Positions 34,044 through 43,680 of a stretch of 45,895 nucleotides of DNA are shown piece after piece. The position numbers and the translations under genes were made by a program. Below the pieces are notes generated by a model, which searched no databases, was not told where the DNA came from, and saw only the letters and a program-made list of their open reading frames with translations. Positions within the stretch are counted from its first letter, which is position 1; each line of letters opens with the position of its first letter. Source of the stretch: an uncultured Candidatus Melainabacteria bacterium (GTDB lineage Bacteria > Cyanobacteriota > Vampirovibrionia > Gastranaerophilales > Gastranaerophilaceae); assembly GCA_934692295.1 (NCBI GenBank), contig CAKUTL010000007.1, positions 1 through 45,895 of the forward strand, read 5' to 3'.

Positions 34044-34814
34044 CTAAATAGCAACATATGAAGCCTTTAGCAAACAAACCTCTTCACCAGTATTCGCATC
34101 TGTTATCAAGTGTTCCGATGTCAAATTTTCACGGTCTATTTTCACCGCAGAAATTATATCATCCCCATACTTGACCTCATGTTTAAAATAAATATCCAAA
34201 GTTTTCAATTTATGCTTTGAGCGAAAATCAAAATCTAATACTTCCATAGCCCAAGTAATATAAACAGTATTGTTAACGTGACCATTCATATCCAAATCAT
34301 CATAACGAACATGAAAAACTTTTTCGCAATCACTTTGACTAATAGGTTTTATTTTTTGTAAAGCTAAATCATCATCTCGCTTTTCAAATGATATAAACTG
34401 AGGGAATTCTTGTGAAATATTTACTATCGATTTAGAGTTTAAATTAACAACAAACCAAGACGTTACCGCCCTCAACAATCGTTTTCCAGTATCTGCATCA
34501 AAACACTCAAAGTCACGGAAAGTAGTCATTCTATTCCCACCACGACACTCTGTCAAAATTTTAATTTTATCCACCCCAATAGGATAATCATCAAATTCAA
34601 TTCGGTAGCGAATTAAAAACCAGCCCAATCCTTTTGCAAGCAAAGCATCACAAGACAAATCTGTATCAATTTTATCAATTGATTTTGCGGCTAAATCTTG
34701 CATAAAATTAAGCAACACCGCAGGTTTCAATGCGTAGTGCATGTCTTTTTCCGACATTGAAACCTGATATGTTCCTTTTAAAATATATTTGTTTTCAGCA
34801 TCAAAATTTATCAT
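34044..34814 (-). CDS. Acyl-ACP thioesterase
   Basis: 256 residues, a tandem hot-dog protein of the bacterial FatA/FatB-like family. It hydrolyses acyl-ACP to free fatty acid, ending chain growth. The second hot-dog begins FHVRYDDLDMNGHVNNTVYITWAME, carrying the conserved Asp-x-Asn-x-His catalytic set; the first contains FLIRYRIEFDDYP and ECRGGNRMTTFRDFECFD. Only 14 bases separate it from the upstream transporter gene. Confidence 0.9.
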   Translation of the reverse strand: MINFDAENKYILKGTYQVSMSEKDMHYALKPAVLLNFMQDLAAKSIDKIDTDLSCDALLAKGLGWFLIRYRIEFDDYPIGVDKIKILTECRGGNRMTTFRDFECFDADTGKRLLRAVTSWFVVNLNSKSIVNISQEFPQFISFEKRDDDLALQKIKPISQSDCEKVFHVRYDDLDMNGHVNNTVYITWAMEVLDFDFRSKHKLKTLDIYFKHEVKYGDDIISAVKIDRENLTSEHLITDANTGEEVCLLKASYVAI

Positions 34815-34828
34815 TTTCTAAAACTCTT

Positions 34829-36595
34829 TTATTTTTGGATTGAAAGAGGTTCAACAGCGTAATTTTCTCTAAAAGTTTCTACTGTTTTAGCAAAATCTTC
34901 ATTATTAGAATCTTTTAGTTTATTTTTCAATACGTGTTTTGGAATTGAAGAATTTACAGACTGAATTATATTTGTAGCAATATTAGAACAGTGGTCAGAA
35001 ATTCTTTCCAAATCATTTAAAATTTCAGCATACACAAAACCACGTTTGATATGGATTTTTTCTTTTTTAACACGCTTGATATGATTTTTCTTAGCTGTAT
35101 AAGCAATATCATCAACTACTTGTTCTAAAGGTTCAACATGATATGCTTGATTTACATTGTGTTCAACAAAAGCATTTACCGTCACATCAAAAACTTCTTT
35201 AACAGCATTAACAACATGTTTTAATTCTTCAACTGTTTCAGGTAAAAGTTTCCATTCTTTTCTGTGCATTTTATTTGCCAAATTCAAAATATGAATTGCA
35301 TGGTCGGCAATCTTTTCAAAATCAGAAATTGAAAGAATAAGCTGAGAAATTTTATTACTATCTTCATCAGACAATTCTGTACCAGAAAGCTTTTGTAAAA
35401 ATGATTCCAAAGTATCTTGGTATTTATCAATCAAAACTTCATTTTTATTAATTACTTCCGCTACTTTATGATTATATTGTTTTAACATTCTCACAGACAT
35501 AACCAAAGTATCACGGGTAATTTTTGCCATCGTACCAGTAGCTTTGTAGCATTGATTGATCGCAATAGAAGGAGTAAGAAGTAATCTTTCATCAAGAATA
35601 ACATCTTTTTCATCTTTTTTATCTTTGATTAAAACATAAGCAAGTTTTTCCATTTGTTTTGCAAATGGGAATAGTAAAACCGTTGTTGCAATATTGAATA
35701 TAGAATGACAAACCGCAATACCAAAAGGATTTGTAGCTTCTGCGAATGGGTAATTTATAAAGTAATGACCGAATTCGTAAATTGGTAAGAAAATCAACGC
35801 ACCTAAAACGTTGAACATTACGTGAACGACAGAAACTCTTTTTGCGTTTGTATTTACACCAATACTAGATAATACAGCAGTGATACAAGTACCAATGTTT
35901 TGACCAATGATAATTGGAACTGCAACCGCATAAGAAATTCCACCAGTCATAGACAACGCTTGCAACATACCAACAGAAGCAGCTGAGCTTTGGATAATTG
36001 CAGTAACAATTGTACCAACCAAAAGCCCAAGAATAGGATTTTTGAATAAAGTTAAAGCATGTGAAAATCTAGGATCATCTGCAAGAGGAGCCATAGAAGT
36101 TGACATCAACTGCATCCCATACATCAAAACTGCAAAACCTATTAAAAATCCCCCAACACTTTTACGTCTTGAGAGATTATTTTTTGAAGTCATTATTAAA
36201 ATTACAGCAACTAAAGCAAGCAATGGACAAAAAGATTCAGGCTTTAAAAAACGAATAAAGAAGTTAGAACTTTGAATACCTGATAAACTTAAAATCCATG
36301 ACGTTACCGTTGTCCCAACGTTTGAACCCATGATTATGCCGATAGCCTGAGATAACTTCATTATTCCAGAGTTTACAAAACCAACAAGCATAACTGTTAC
36401 AGCTGATGAACTCTGGACCGCAATCGTAATACCGGCACCTAATGCGAAACTCTTTATCGGATTAGAAGTCATCTTCTCAAGAAGTTTCTCCATTTTGCCT
36501 CCGGCAATTTTTTCTAAACCTGCCGACATGACAATCATTCCATACAGGAAAAATGCTAACCCTCCGCATAAAGTAAATATTGAAAATATATCCAC
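34829..36595 (-). CDS. Na+/phosphate cotransporter (NptA type) with PhoU-like domain
   Basis: 588 residues, GTG start with GGAGG upstream. Two inverted Na/Pi repeats carry QSSSAVTVMLVGFVNSG and QSSAASVGMLQALSMTGG, the family's QSSS motifs, with GSNVGTTVT and GQNIGTCITA. About eight membrane segments fill residues 1-320. A cytoplasmic PhoU-like helical domain (SISDFEKIADHAIHIL and LNDLERISDHCSNIA) occupies the C-terminus. It imports phosphate or, as for YjbB, may export it. First gene of the operon. Confidence 0.94.
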   Translation of the reverse strand: MDIFSIFTLCGGLAFFLYGMIVMSAGLEKIAGGKMEKLLEKMTSNPIKSFALGAGITIAVQSSSAVTVMLVGFVNSGIMKLSQAIGIIMGSNVGTTVTSWILSLSGIQSSNFFIRFLKPESFCPLLALVAVILIMTSKNNLSRRKSVGGFLIGFAVLMYGMQLMSTSMAPLADDPRFSHALTLFKNPILGLLVGTIVTAIIQSSAASVGMLQALSMTGGISYAVAVPIIIGQNIGTCITAVLSSIGVNTNAKRVSVVHVMFNVLGALIFLPIYEFGHYFINYPFAEATNPFGIAVCHSIFNIATTVLLFPFAKQMEKLAYVLIKDKKDEKDVILDERLLLTPSIAINQCYKATGTMAKITRDTLVMSVRMLKQYNHKVAEVINKNEVLIDKYQDTLESFLQKLSGTELSDEDSNKISQLILSISDFEKIADHAIHILNLANKMHRKEWKLLPETVEELKHVVNAVKEVFDVTVNAFVEHNVNQAYHVEPLEQVVDDIAYTAKKNHIKRVKKEKIHIKRGFVYAEILNDLERISDHCSNIATNIIQSVNSSIPKHVLKNKLKDSNNEDFAKTVETFRENYAVEPLSIQK

Positions 36596-36779
36596 GACTC
36601 TTAATTTCCTCCATAAATTAAATTGTATATTTACGAGGTTTTACCCTCATAATCAACTTTATTATTATATAAAGTTTTTTGTTTGACAACATGGTGATAC
36701 AAAGAATTTATTAATATCTTGGCAATTTTTAAGCATAAAAATACTTTATAATAATAGACACAATATTTAGGGGAAATAA

Positions 36780-38009
36780 ATGAATTGGTTATCCATTACC
36801 TCTCGCATTGCAAGTAGGTTTAAACCTCTTGGAAAGCAAGGGAGTAAACTTATTTCAAAACAAACAAATATACCAATTGCGAAAGTTAAAAATATTCCGA
36901 TACCTAAATTTGCCCACACAATGGATTATGTAGAAATTTCCACAAAAGGTGGGAAAGGTAAAACAACAGTAACTTCGTTCAAAGATAGCGAAGGTAATCT
37001 ACTCTGGAGAAATATCCTAAAAACCTCTAAAAAAGAAACTGTTTCAACCACAAGAACATATTGGGGTGATAATAGTACTCTCAGAGAAATTAAATCTCAA
37101 ACAACAGTGAATGGAAATACAACTCAATTAATGACCTCAAAACATATTTTTTCTAAAGACTCAAAAACATTGGATAGAGAAAAACTTACGATAAATTATG
37201 AAAAAGACAATACCACAAAAGAAGTCCAATTTTTTGAGAAATTAAAACCTCATAAACAACATCAATACGTTAGAACAACCGCATCTAGAAATGAAACTGG
37301 GGAAATAGTACAAACAGGAATTAATAGTAATTTTGTTTCTCAAAAAGAATTAGAAGAAATATCAAAAACACCTTATTTATTTGCAAAAAATTATGAAGAT
37401 GAAGAATTTCTTCGAGCAATTATCCCATACTCAAAGGCAAAACAGAATGTTTCTGATAGAGAAATAACAGTATTAAATGAAAGACTAAGTAATTCTGTTG
37501 AAGGAACTTCCCGCTGTTATGCTAATGAAATTAGGGTTGATTTAAGTAAACAAGCAGGAAATAAATCTAAAATTGTAAATGTAACAAATCATGAGCTCAG
37601 ACATCAGTACCAAAATTCTCTAATGGAAAAATTGGAAAATCCACCACAAGTAATAAAATACAAATTATTGAAGCAAAAATTAGAAAGTCGTCAAAAAGCA
37701 AGATTAGAAAAAAATTATAAAAAACTCATTTCGCAACCAGAAAACAAAGCAAAACCTCTTTCTGACAAAGAAAAAGAACAAGCCGAACAATGGGCAAAAG
37801 AAACTGACAATTATATTAATAGCGAAAAGGACTCTGTTGGATATATAAAACAATCCATAGAAAAAGATGCCTTTGCTGCAGGATTCGCAAGCCAAAAAGA
37901 ATATGATGAATTAATACGGAATTTCTTTGAAAAAACAATGAAATTTCCACTTCATATGCAAGGGAATATTGAAGGTTTGAAATCCGTTGGAATAAGCAGA
38001 CTTGTTTAA
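36780..38009 (+). CDS. Putative HExxH metallopeptidase, effector-like (paralogue)
   Basis: 409 residues, no signal peptide, amphipathic start (MNWLSITSRIASRFKPLGKQ). Zinc motif His271-Glu272-Leu-Arg-His275 and Glu361 (IEKDAFAAGFA) 86 residues later, the same spacing as the protein at 14670-15770. The N-domain (NIPIPKFAHTMDYVEISTKGGKG, SFKDSEGNLLWRNI) aligns with that protein too. A Lys/Glu-rich helical insert (290-345) lies between the motifs. Substrate unknown. AGGGG precedes the ATG; followed by a small gene. Confidence 0.75.
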   Translation: MNWLSITSRIASRFKPLGKQGSKLISKQTNIPIAKVKNIPIPKFAHTMDYVEISTKGGKGKTTVTSFKDSEGNLLWRNILKTSKKETVSTTRTYWGDNSTLREIKSQTTVNGNTTQLMTSKHIFSKDSKTLDREKLTINYEKDNTTKEVQFFEKLKPHKQHQYVRTTASRNETGEIVQTGINSNFVSQKELEEISKTPYLFAKNYEDEEFLRAIIPYSKAKQNVSDREITVLNERLSNSVEGTSRCYANEIRVDLSKQAGNKSKIVNVTNHELRHQYQNSLMEKLENPPQVIKYKLLKQKLESRQKARLEKNYKKLISQPENKAKPLSDKEKEQAEQWAKETDNYINSEKDSVGYIKQSIEKDAFAAGFASQKEYDELIRNFFEKTMKFPLHMQGNIEGLKSVGISRLV

Positions 38010-38033
38010 GGAATTGGATTGGAATACTTATTT

Positions 38034-38057
38034 GTTGGGCTAGTAAGCCAAACCTAC
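38034..38057. repeat. REP-like GTAG hairpin 5
   Basis: GTTGGGCTAGTAAGCCAAAC plus CTAC; stem slightly imperfect. Confidence 0.6.
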
Positions 38058-38171
38058 ATTACTATTTACAATTCGTAATATTTTTAATTTTTAGGACAAT
38101 TCTGCAAAACGAAAATTTTTAATATATTAGGGATTACATTTATTAAAATTAAGGGGATAAAGGAGAAAACT

Positions 38172-38498
38172 ATGGGATACTCTATGAATGGGGAAACACT
38201 AAGCGTTAATTACTGTAAAACTATTTCAACGGACACAACTCAATACGCAAGACAAAAAGCACTAGATAAACTTGCAAAAGTTACTGGTCAAAAACCTAAA
38301 CATACAAGCAATGTCCAGCATACAGGATATCTTGTTCCAGTAGGGAAACCTCAACCAAGAAAAAAAATTGCACAAGTAGGACGGGCAAAAGTACACAGTA
38401 ATAAACACGCGGAAGTCGGGAGAGTTTCTTACCCTCCAATGGACTTACGCTCAGGACTACAATATATTAAAGGACTTTTTAATCCACAAAAAAAATAA
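38172..38498 (+). CDS. Small basic hypothetical protein
   Basis: 108 residues, basic (net positive), no signal or membrane segment. It has YARQKALDKLAKVTGQKPKH and a KPQPRKKIAQVGRAKVHSNKHAEVGRV stretch. AAGGAG lies 8 bases before the ATG, so translation is likely. It may accompany the HExxH gene upstream (160-base gap) but has no recognisable domain. Confidence 0.6.
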   Translation: MGYSMNGETLSVNYCKTISTDTTQYARQKALDKLAKVTGQKPKHTSNVQHTGYLVPVGKPQPRKKIAQVGRAKVHSNKHAEVGRVSYPPMDLRSGLQYIKGLFNPQKK

Positions 38499-38511
38499 AT
38501 TTCATAAAAAA

Positions 38512-41325
38512 TTATTTTATCTTCTTCAAAGAAGAAAGGAAGTTATTTTGAACTATATCTCCATCAACTTTTGTTAAAAAGATTTGGCAATCTTTTTCTT
38601 CTGCATCAATTTTTGGTAATTGAGAAATTTCAGCTGAATAATAATCACTGTCAGTTCTACTACTTAACGGAATTCTATTTGCCAAACTATTTAAAGATAA
38701 ATTCCTCAAAAATCCATAAATACCCTTTTTGCGATTAGAAAATTTGGTATAAATTCTCAATGCCGCATCTTGAGTTTCTAAATCATATGTACCAACAATA
38801 AACGAACTTAATTGAGGGGATGAAGATTTTATCATCATTGGTTTAATCACGTTATCTTTTAATCTTAAATCGCCATCTATTTGTTCAAATTTACCCTCTG
38901 GAACTGAAACCAAATCTGAAACAATTGATGGAGTAACCATAGTAAGAGGATTTCTGAATAATGCAGCAACTTTCATTGTGTATTCCACAAGCCCAATTTT
39001 CGGAATTATCCCTTCATAAACCCTAAATTGAATACGCCCATTTAACTTCAAACTATCATCAGTTTCTAGTTCCATCAAGCCACTAGCTTTCCCATTGATT
39101 TCTTTTGGCAAATTCAACAATGACGATGCTATAATATCTGAATCAACCTTTACCAACGCAAGCCACAATGAATACTTGTGTTTTTTCAAGTCACAATTTA
39201 TTTTGGCAGAAGATGTGCCATCTGCTATATTAAATTTATTTGAATCTATTTTTAATACACTATTTTCATCTAGAGTTAAATTTGCAACAACATTAGAAAA
39301 TTTTATATCTTTATAAAAACCTTTATCCGCTATTAGACGACATTTTTCAATAATTAAATTTGCCAAATCAAAAGTTTGAGAATTGTCATCATCGTCATCA
39401 GAAACATTCTTTGCAATAGATTCTTCTACTGCTTTTTGGACATTATCAGAAGCAACATCACTCGGAGTTTGATTATTAAATATCTGCAAATATTTTTCTA
39501 CATCAATATTATCAACCCCAAGTTCTGCATCTTTTACAATTATTGGAAATTTTATTTCATTCATAATTACCCCAGATGCGTGATAACTTGAGCGTCTATA
39601 TCGCCCATTTGAAGAGATGTGCATATGATCATTATCTGTTTTGAATTCACCCTCTTTTATATATAACCTTTGACTAGGAATTCTCACATCAGAAACTTTC
39701 ATATCCCCTTGAAGAGTCGGATATTTTCCAGTGTTAATAAGTTTTACGTGACCAATAAAAGTTCCACCTTTGAATAATTTTTCTTTAATCAACATATTCA
39801 CAAAACCACTCGGCATAGGTTTTGGTAAATTCATTCCAAAATCTTTGACAAATGTTTTACCATTTGAGAAATCAATATTTGAGCTGAAACTCACAAGAGG
39901 AATGCGTTTTTTGTTTTCATGGTTTTTATCTGGATCTTCTGCATAATAATCGATTGATTTTATATTCAAAAGCATATTTTCAAAGTGCATTTTAGCAACC
40001 AAAACACGAGTTGCCAAATCATTCATAAACGATTCATCACCATCAACAATAAATCCGTTACCTTTATCAAACTTGTAAAGCCACAACAAATCGATTTTAT
40101 TGTTAATCATTTTTAGCATTACTCTAGTATCAGCTTTCCCAGACATTTTCATTGGATAACCAATCATTTTTGACATGTAATGTTCTGAAAAATCATTTGT
40201 AACAACGGCATTTCCAACCAAATTTGTATCCATAGATTTCAAATAATCTTTTACAGTCCCTTCAAAATCCATTTTGTTACTAGGTTTATTGGCGTAATAA
40301 CCTTTAAAATTTTTCAATTGGATTCGGTAATTATCAATTTTTATATGCCCCTTATTCAACAAAATCGGCAAATCCATAACAGGAACAAGTTTGAAAGATA
40401 ACTTGTTCAAATCGATAGCACCATCAAGATTGTTATTCTTAATATTTACATTAAAATCAAAATTTCCATCAATATTTTTAAAGTAAACCAACTGTTCATT
40501 GATATTATTTTCAATAATTTGAGAATTCAAAAAGTCCAACACGTAAGGGATTGAAAACTTTTTCGCAGACAAACTGATATTATAATTTGATTTTGTATCA
40601 ACATTCCCACTGAAAAACAATTTCTTATCATTTACAGAAATTTGAGAGTTTTCAACTACAAATTTTTCTTTATCCAATAGATAAACTTTATTATCATCTG
40701 AAGTTTTAATTTTTAAAACATTTTTACCTTTTTTAATTATTGCAAGGATATTATAATTTACATGTTTTTTCTCTAAATTATCATCAATTCTTAAATCTTT
40801 TCCATCAATAATTATGTTTGTATTTTTGTCTAAATTATACAAAATTTTTGCGTTTTTTATTGATAAAACAGACTGAAAAACATCGAAATTCCAATCATTT
40901 TTTTGTGATTTTTTTTGAGCCTTAAAGCATTGTAAATCCAAGATTTGATTAACATCTGCAAAAATATAATCCGACGTTGCACTTTTCAAAATTACATTCT
41001 TTTTTAAGATTTCAGAAAGAGATAAATTTATTCCAAAATTTTCTACTTTCGCAATAGATTTTTTATTTTTTAAAACTTCAAAATTATCCACCCCAAAATA
41101 TATATTTGGAGATAATTCTGTTTTAACAACAGGATGTTTTATATCAATTTCAGTACCAAGAGATTTGCTTGCAACATCTTCCAAATAATTCACAACCTTG
41201 TCATTTGAAACAAGATATGGAATCCCCTTTAGGTAAAAAATAATAGCACCAGAAATAATCAATCCTGCAAATACAATCGTACCTATTAAAAGCTTTATAG
41301 ATAATATTATACTATTCCTAATCAT
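38512..41325 (-). CDS. AsmA-like envelope protein
   Basis: 937 residues. One N-terminal membrane anchor (IKLLIGTIVFAGLIISGAIIFYL) followed by a very long beta-rich periplasmic region with the AsmA/YhdP style (SKSLGTEIDIKHPVVKTELSPNIYFGVDNFEVL near 50-85; C-terminal LDLKDNVIKP-type segment around 810-840). Such proteins form lipid-transfer bridges between inner and outer membranes. The central acidic DDDDD stretch is near 640. AGGTGAG precedes the ATG. It diverges from the WG-repeat gene, sharing a 61-base promoter region. Confidence 0.85.
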   Translation of the reverse strand: MIRNSIILSIKLLIGTIVFAGLIISGAIIFYLKGIPYLVSNDKVVNYLEDVASKSLGTEIDIKHPVVKTELSPNIYFGVDNFEVLKNKKSIAKVENFGINLSLSEILKKNVILKSATSDYIFADVNQILDLQCFKAQKKSQKNDWNFDVFQSVLSIKNAKILYNLDKNTNIIIDGKDLRIDDNLEKKHVNYNILAIIKKGKNVLKIKTSDDNKVYLLDKEKFVVENSQISVNDKKLFFSGNVDTKSNYNISLSAKKFSIPYVLDFLNSQIIENNINEQLVYFKNIDGNFDFNVNIKNNNLDGAIDLNKLSFKLVPVMDLPILLNKGHIKIDNYRIQLKNFKGYYANKPSNKMDFEGTVKDYLKSMDTNLVGNAVVTNDFSEHYMSKMIGYPMKMSGKADTRVMLKMINNKIDLLWLYKFDKGNGFIVDGDESFMNDLATRVLVAKMHFENMLLNIKSIDYYAEDPDKNHENKKRIPLVSFSSNIDFSNGKTFVKDFGMNLPKPMPSGFVNMLIKEKLFKGGTFIGHVKLINTGKYPTLQGDMKVSDVRIPSQRLYIKEGEFKTDNDHMHISSNGRYRRSSYHASGVIMNEIKFPIIVKDAELGVDNIDVEKYLQIFNNQTPSDVASDNVQKAVEESIAKNVSDDDDDNSQTFDLANLIIEKCRLIADKGFYKDIKFSNVVANLTLDENSVLKIDSNKFNIADGTSSAKINCDLKKHKYSLWLALVKVDSDIIASSLLNLPKEINGKASGLMELETDDSLKLNGRIQFRVYEGIIPKIGLVEYTMKVAALFRNPLTMVTPSIVSDLVSVPEGKFEQIDGDLRLKDNVIKPMMIKSSSPQLSSFIVGTYDLETQDAALRIYTKFSNRKKGIYGFLRNLSLNSLANRIPLSSRTDSDYYSAEISQLPKIDAEEKDCQIFLTKVDGDIVQNNFLSSLKKIK

Positions 41326-41374
41326 AAAAAACTCACCTATTTCTTAAAAAATTATACCATAACAAATTTTATGT

Positions 41375-41387
41375 TATAGTTAAGTTA
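41375..41387 (+). promoter_or_regulatory. -10 box placed for a leaderless mRNA
   Basis: TATAGT at 41375-41380 and six bases to the ATG; the -35 (TTATAC at 41352-41357, 17-base spacer) is weak. Confidence 0.5.
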
Positions 41388-42292
41388 TGAAAAAATTGTT
41401 GGTTTTATTGGTAATATCTTTAATATTTAGTTCACCCGCATTTGCCGAAAACACAGGTAATTCAGAACTAACTACGAATGATGTTGTCCTATTCACCCAA
41501 AACGAACGTTGGGGATTGAAAGATAAAACAGACAAAATCACCGTTGAACCAATCTACAGAAAAATGATTAGAGTAGGAACTCATTCTTGGATTGTTCAAA
41601 ACAAAAAATACAAATTCGGGCTAATTGATTCAGAAGGAAATGTTTTAGTTCCAATAAAATATAGAAATGCAGACCGAATTGTCAGCAAATTTGCAAAATT
41701 CGGGAATGATAACGACTACGGAATTTATGACGAATTTGGAAATACCATCGTAAAACCTGAATATTCAAAAATTGATATTTTATTTGGGCAGATGTTTTTG
41801 ACTTGCAAAAATTACAAATACGGGATTGTCGGCTATGATGGACGTGTAATTTTAGAAAACAAGTTTGACGATATTTATATGCCAAAGCCAAATGTTATGC
41901 GAATTTCTTATAACGGAGAATGGTACGAACTCCAACAAGTGAAAGCTGATAGCCTCACTCTTCCGGCAGATGCTGAACACAATCTTGCAACTCAAGAAGA
42001 TTTATCTTTGCAAAATATCGTTGTGAATACAGGGGTAATCTCAAGTTATTCAGTCGTAACTTTTTCGGATTATTTAATCAAACTTATCTCTTCAATTTCA
42101 CCATCGCACGAGGATACAATTGATGAACTTATGCTTTCAAAAGGAGCAGATACGGTTTCAATCTTTATGAAACTATCGTGGATTCCAAAATATCCAGTAG
42201 TATATTGCAAGCACTATTACAGAAACGTAAGAAACCCAAACAATGGACCTCTTTCTAATGTAAAAAAAGAATTAAAACGACAAATCAAATAA
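41387..42292 (+). CDS. Exported WG-repeat protein
   Basis: 301 residues with signal peptide MKKLLVLLVISLIFSSPAFA. Beta repeats of the WG family follow: RWGLKDKTDKITVEPIYRKM, KFGLIDSEGNVLVPIKYRN, DYGIYDEFGNTIVKPEYSK and KYGIVGYDGRVILENKFDD (residues about 40-180). The C-terminal third is helical and unassigned. Probably periplasmic or surface-bound, with a binding role. No Shine-Dalgarno is visible. Confidence 0.85.
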   Translation: MKKLLVLLVISLIFSSPAFAENTGNSELTTNDVVLFTQNERWGLKDKTDKITVEPIYRKMIRVGTHSWIVQNKKYKFGLIDSEGNVLVPIKYRNADRIVSKFAKFGNDNDYGIYDEFGNTIVKPEYSKIDILFGQMFLTCKNYKYGIVGYDGRVILENKFDDIYMPKPNVMRISYNGEWYELQQVKADSLTLPADAEHNLATQEDLSLQNIVVNTGVISSYSVVTFSDYLIKLISSISPSHEDTIDELMLSKGADTVSIFMKLSWIPKYPVVYCKHYYRNVRNPNNGPLSNVKKELKRQIK

Positions 42293-42294
42293 AA

Positions 42295-42978
42295 CTAATA
42301 ACGTCTTAATTCAATTTGTTTCGCCAATTGTTCGGAGAACTCTACTTCTTTTGTTCTACCTTGTTCAATAAAAACTCTTTTGGCAGATTTTATTTTAGAT
42401 AATGCTAATCCAGGATTTTGTCTCATACAAGTTTTGGCAATATCAATCCTAGCAAAGGCTAAACGCAAGCGATACACATCTTCTGACTCTGTTCCTTTTG
42501 CAACAGTTTTGAAACCTTTCTTAGCCTCCTCAAAATCCGTAACGATAGATTTCAAACACTTTTCCTCTTTCAAAAGTGTCTTGACATATTGTTTAGACAT
42601 CCATTCAGCTTTGTACAACTTTTTCAAATCCACAATTCTTGCCAATATATGGAACTTATCTCCTTGATTTTCTGCATTTTTAATTGCTTTTTCTAAAATT
42701 GAAATTCTTGTATCTTTTGCAATTGGGAGTTTTGCCAAACCGCTATAAACAATACCTGCAAAATCTTTCAACCCCTTACTCTGCAACATTTCGGCAAAAT
42801 CTGCAAGTTTATCACAGAACATATCCACCATTCCAAATTTTGAATATTGTTTTTGGAAATCATAAATTTCTCTTATAAAATAACGGGGATCACGTTTGTT
42901 ATCGTGTTGAACAGTTTCTTTTACAAAATGTTCAAAGTTATAATTTACATGATTCAAATTTATAGGATTTATTCTCAT
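42295..42978 (-). CDS. Helical hypothetical protein (TPR-like solenoid)
   Basis: 227 residues, entirely helical, no signal peptide. Repeating helical hairpins (FAGIVYSGLAKLPIAKDTRISILEKAIKNAENQGDKFHILARIVDL) suggest a solenoid used for protein interaction. The start MRINPINLNHVNYNFEHF resembles lineage proteins beginning with an 'IxxINF' strand. It is convergent with the WG gene (2-base gap). Not recognised. Confidence 0.6.
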   Translation of the reverse strand: MRINPINLNHVNYNFEHFVKETVQHDNKRDPRYFIREIYDFQKQYSKFGMVDMFCDKLADFAEMLQSKGLKDFAGIVYSGLAKLPIAKDTRISILEKAIKNAENQGDKFHILARIVDLKKLYKAEWMSKQYVKTLLKEEKCLKSIVTDFEEAKKGFKTVAKGTESEDVYRLRLAFARIDIAKTCMRQNPGLALSKIKSAKRVFIEQGRTKEVEFSEQLAKQIELRRY

Positions 42979-43026
42979 ATAAAAAATAAAGCATATAAAA
43001 AATATTTTTGCTATTACTTTGAAAAA

Positions 43027-43299
43027 TTATTTTAAAATTTTATCGAGAACTCCAACCATTTCAGAAATTTTTGCTTCTTTGTCTAATTCGGAACCGGATT
43101 CAAGAGAATTTTTGACACAATGAGTAAAATGAGCTTTCAAGATTTCCAAATTTATTCGCTTCAACAAAGACTGACTCGCAAGAACCTGAGTACTTATATC
43201 AATACAATATCTGTCCTCTTCCACCATCTTGATAAGCCCGTCAATCTGACCTTTGACGGTTTTTAATAACCTGATTACTTTTGTTTTATCTGCCTGCAT
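43027..43299 (-). CDS. CsoR/FrmR-family metal-sensing repressor
   Basis: 90 residues, all helical. Cys32-His57-Cys61 have the same spacing as the Cu(I) ligands of CsoR (25 and 4 residues), so copper(I) is the likely effector. KTKVIRLLKTVKGQIDGLIKMVEEDRYC is the family N-terminus. It should bind the GC-rich palindrome upstream of the Cys-rich gene and release it on copper binding. AGGAG precedes the ATG. It is downstream of the Cys-rich gene in one operon, separated by a hairpin. Confidence 0.93.
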   Translation of the reverse strand: MQADKTKVIRLLKTVKGQIDGLIKMVEEDRYCIDISTQVLASQSLLKRINLEILKAHFTHCVKNSLESGSELDKEAKISEMVGVLDKILK

Positions 43300-43325
43300 A
43301 AACTTACTCCTAAAAATTCTTTTTT

Positions 43326-43371
43326 AATTTAGGCAAGGTCGGGAAAAAATTTCCCCAAACCTCGCCTAATT
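43326..43371 (-). terminator. Intercistronic hairpin (attenuator or processing site)
   Basis: AATTTAGGCAAGGT and ACCTCGCCTAATT arms enclose a GGGAAA/TTTCCC inner stem between the Cys-rich gene and csoR. A short T-rich stretch follows on the minus strand, so it may reduce csoR expression. Confidence 0.55.
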
Positions 43372-43375
43372 CTAA

Positions 43376-43654
43376 TTATTTTGCACAATTGCATTTATTT
43401 TTTCTGAAAATTCCAAATTTCTTAGTTGTGCATTTACAATCACTATTTGCATCACAATCGCATTTAGAAACCTCTGCTTTGTTGCAATTTTCGCACTTAC
43501 ATTTTTCTCCTTTTTGACAACCGCAATCACAGTTTTGAGAACAGTTGCATTTTGGAGCTTCGCTTGTTGCACAGTTACAATCACAAGCAAATACGGCACT
43601 AGATGTCAAAAATAAAGCACCGACAATAGCTAAACTTGTAAATAATTTTTTCAT
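43376..43654 (-). CDS. Exported Cys-rich metallothionein-like protein
   Basis: 92 residues. Signal peptide MKKLFTSLAIVGALFLTSSAVFA, then a ~69-residue chain with 17 Cys, mostly as CxC pairs (CDCNC, CNC, CDCGC, CKC). It should bind soft metals, probably copper, in the periplasm. The Cys right after the signal could be a lipidation site, though VFAC is a poor lipobox. It lies under a promoter overlapped by a CsoR-type palindrome. I know no exported metallothionein family matching it. Confidence 0.85.
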   Translation of the reverse strand: MKKLFTSLAIVGALFLTSSAVFACDCNCATSEAPKCNCSQNCDCGCQKGEKCKCENCNKAEVSKCDCDANSDCKCTTKKFGIFRKNKCNCAK

Positions 43655-43680
43655 TTTATGCCTCCTTTTTAATTTACCAT

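Noticed and set aside
43372..43599. Alternative 75-codon frame over the Cys-rich gene
   Set aside because: It overlaps in another frame and lacks the signal peptide and SD that the Cys-rich frame has.
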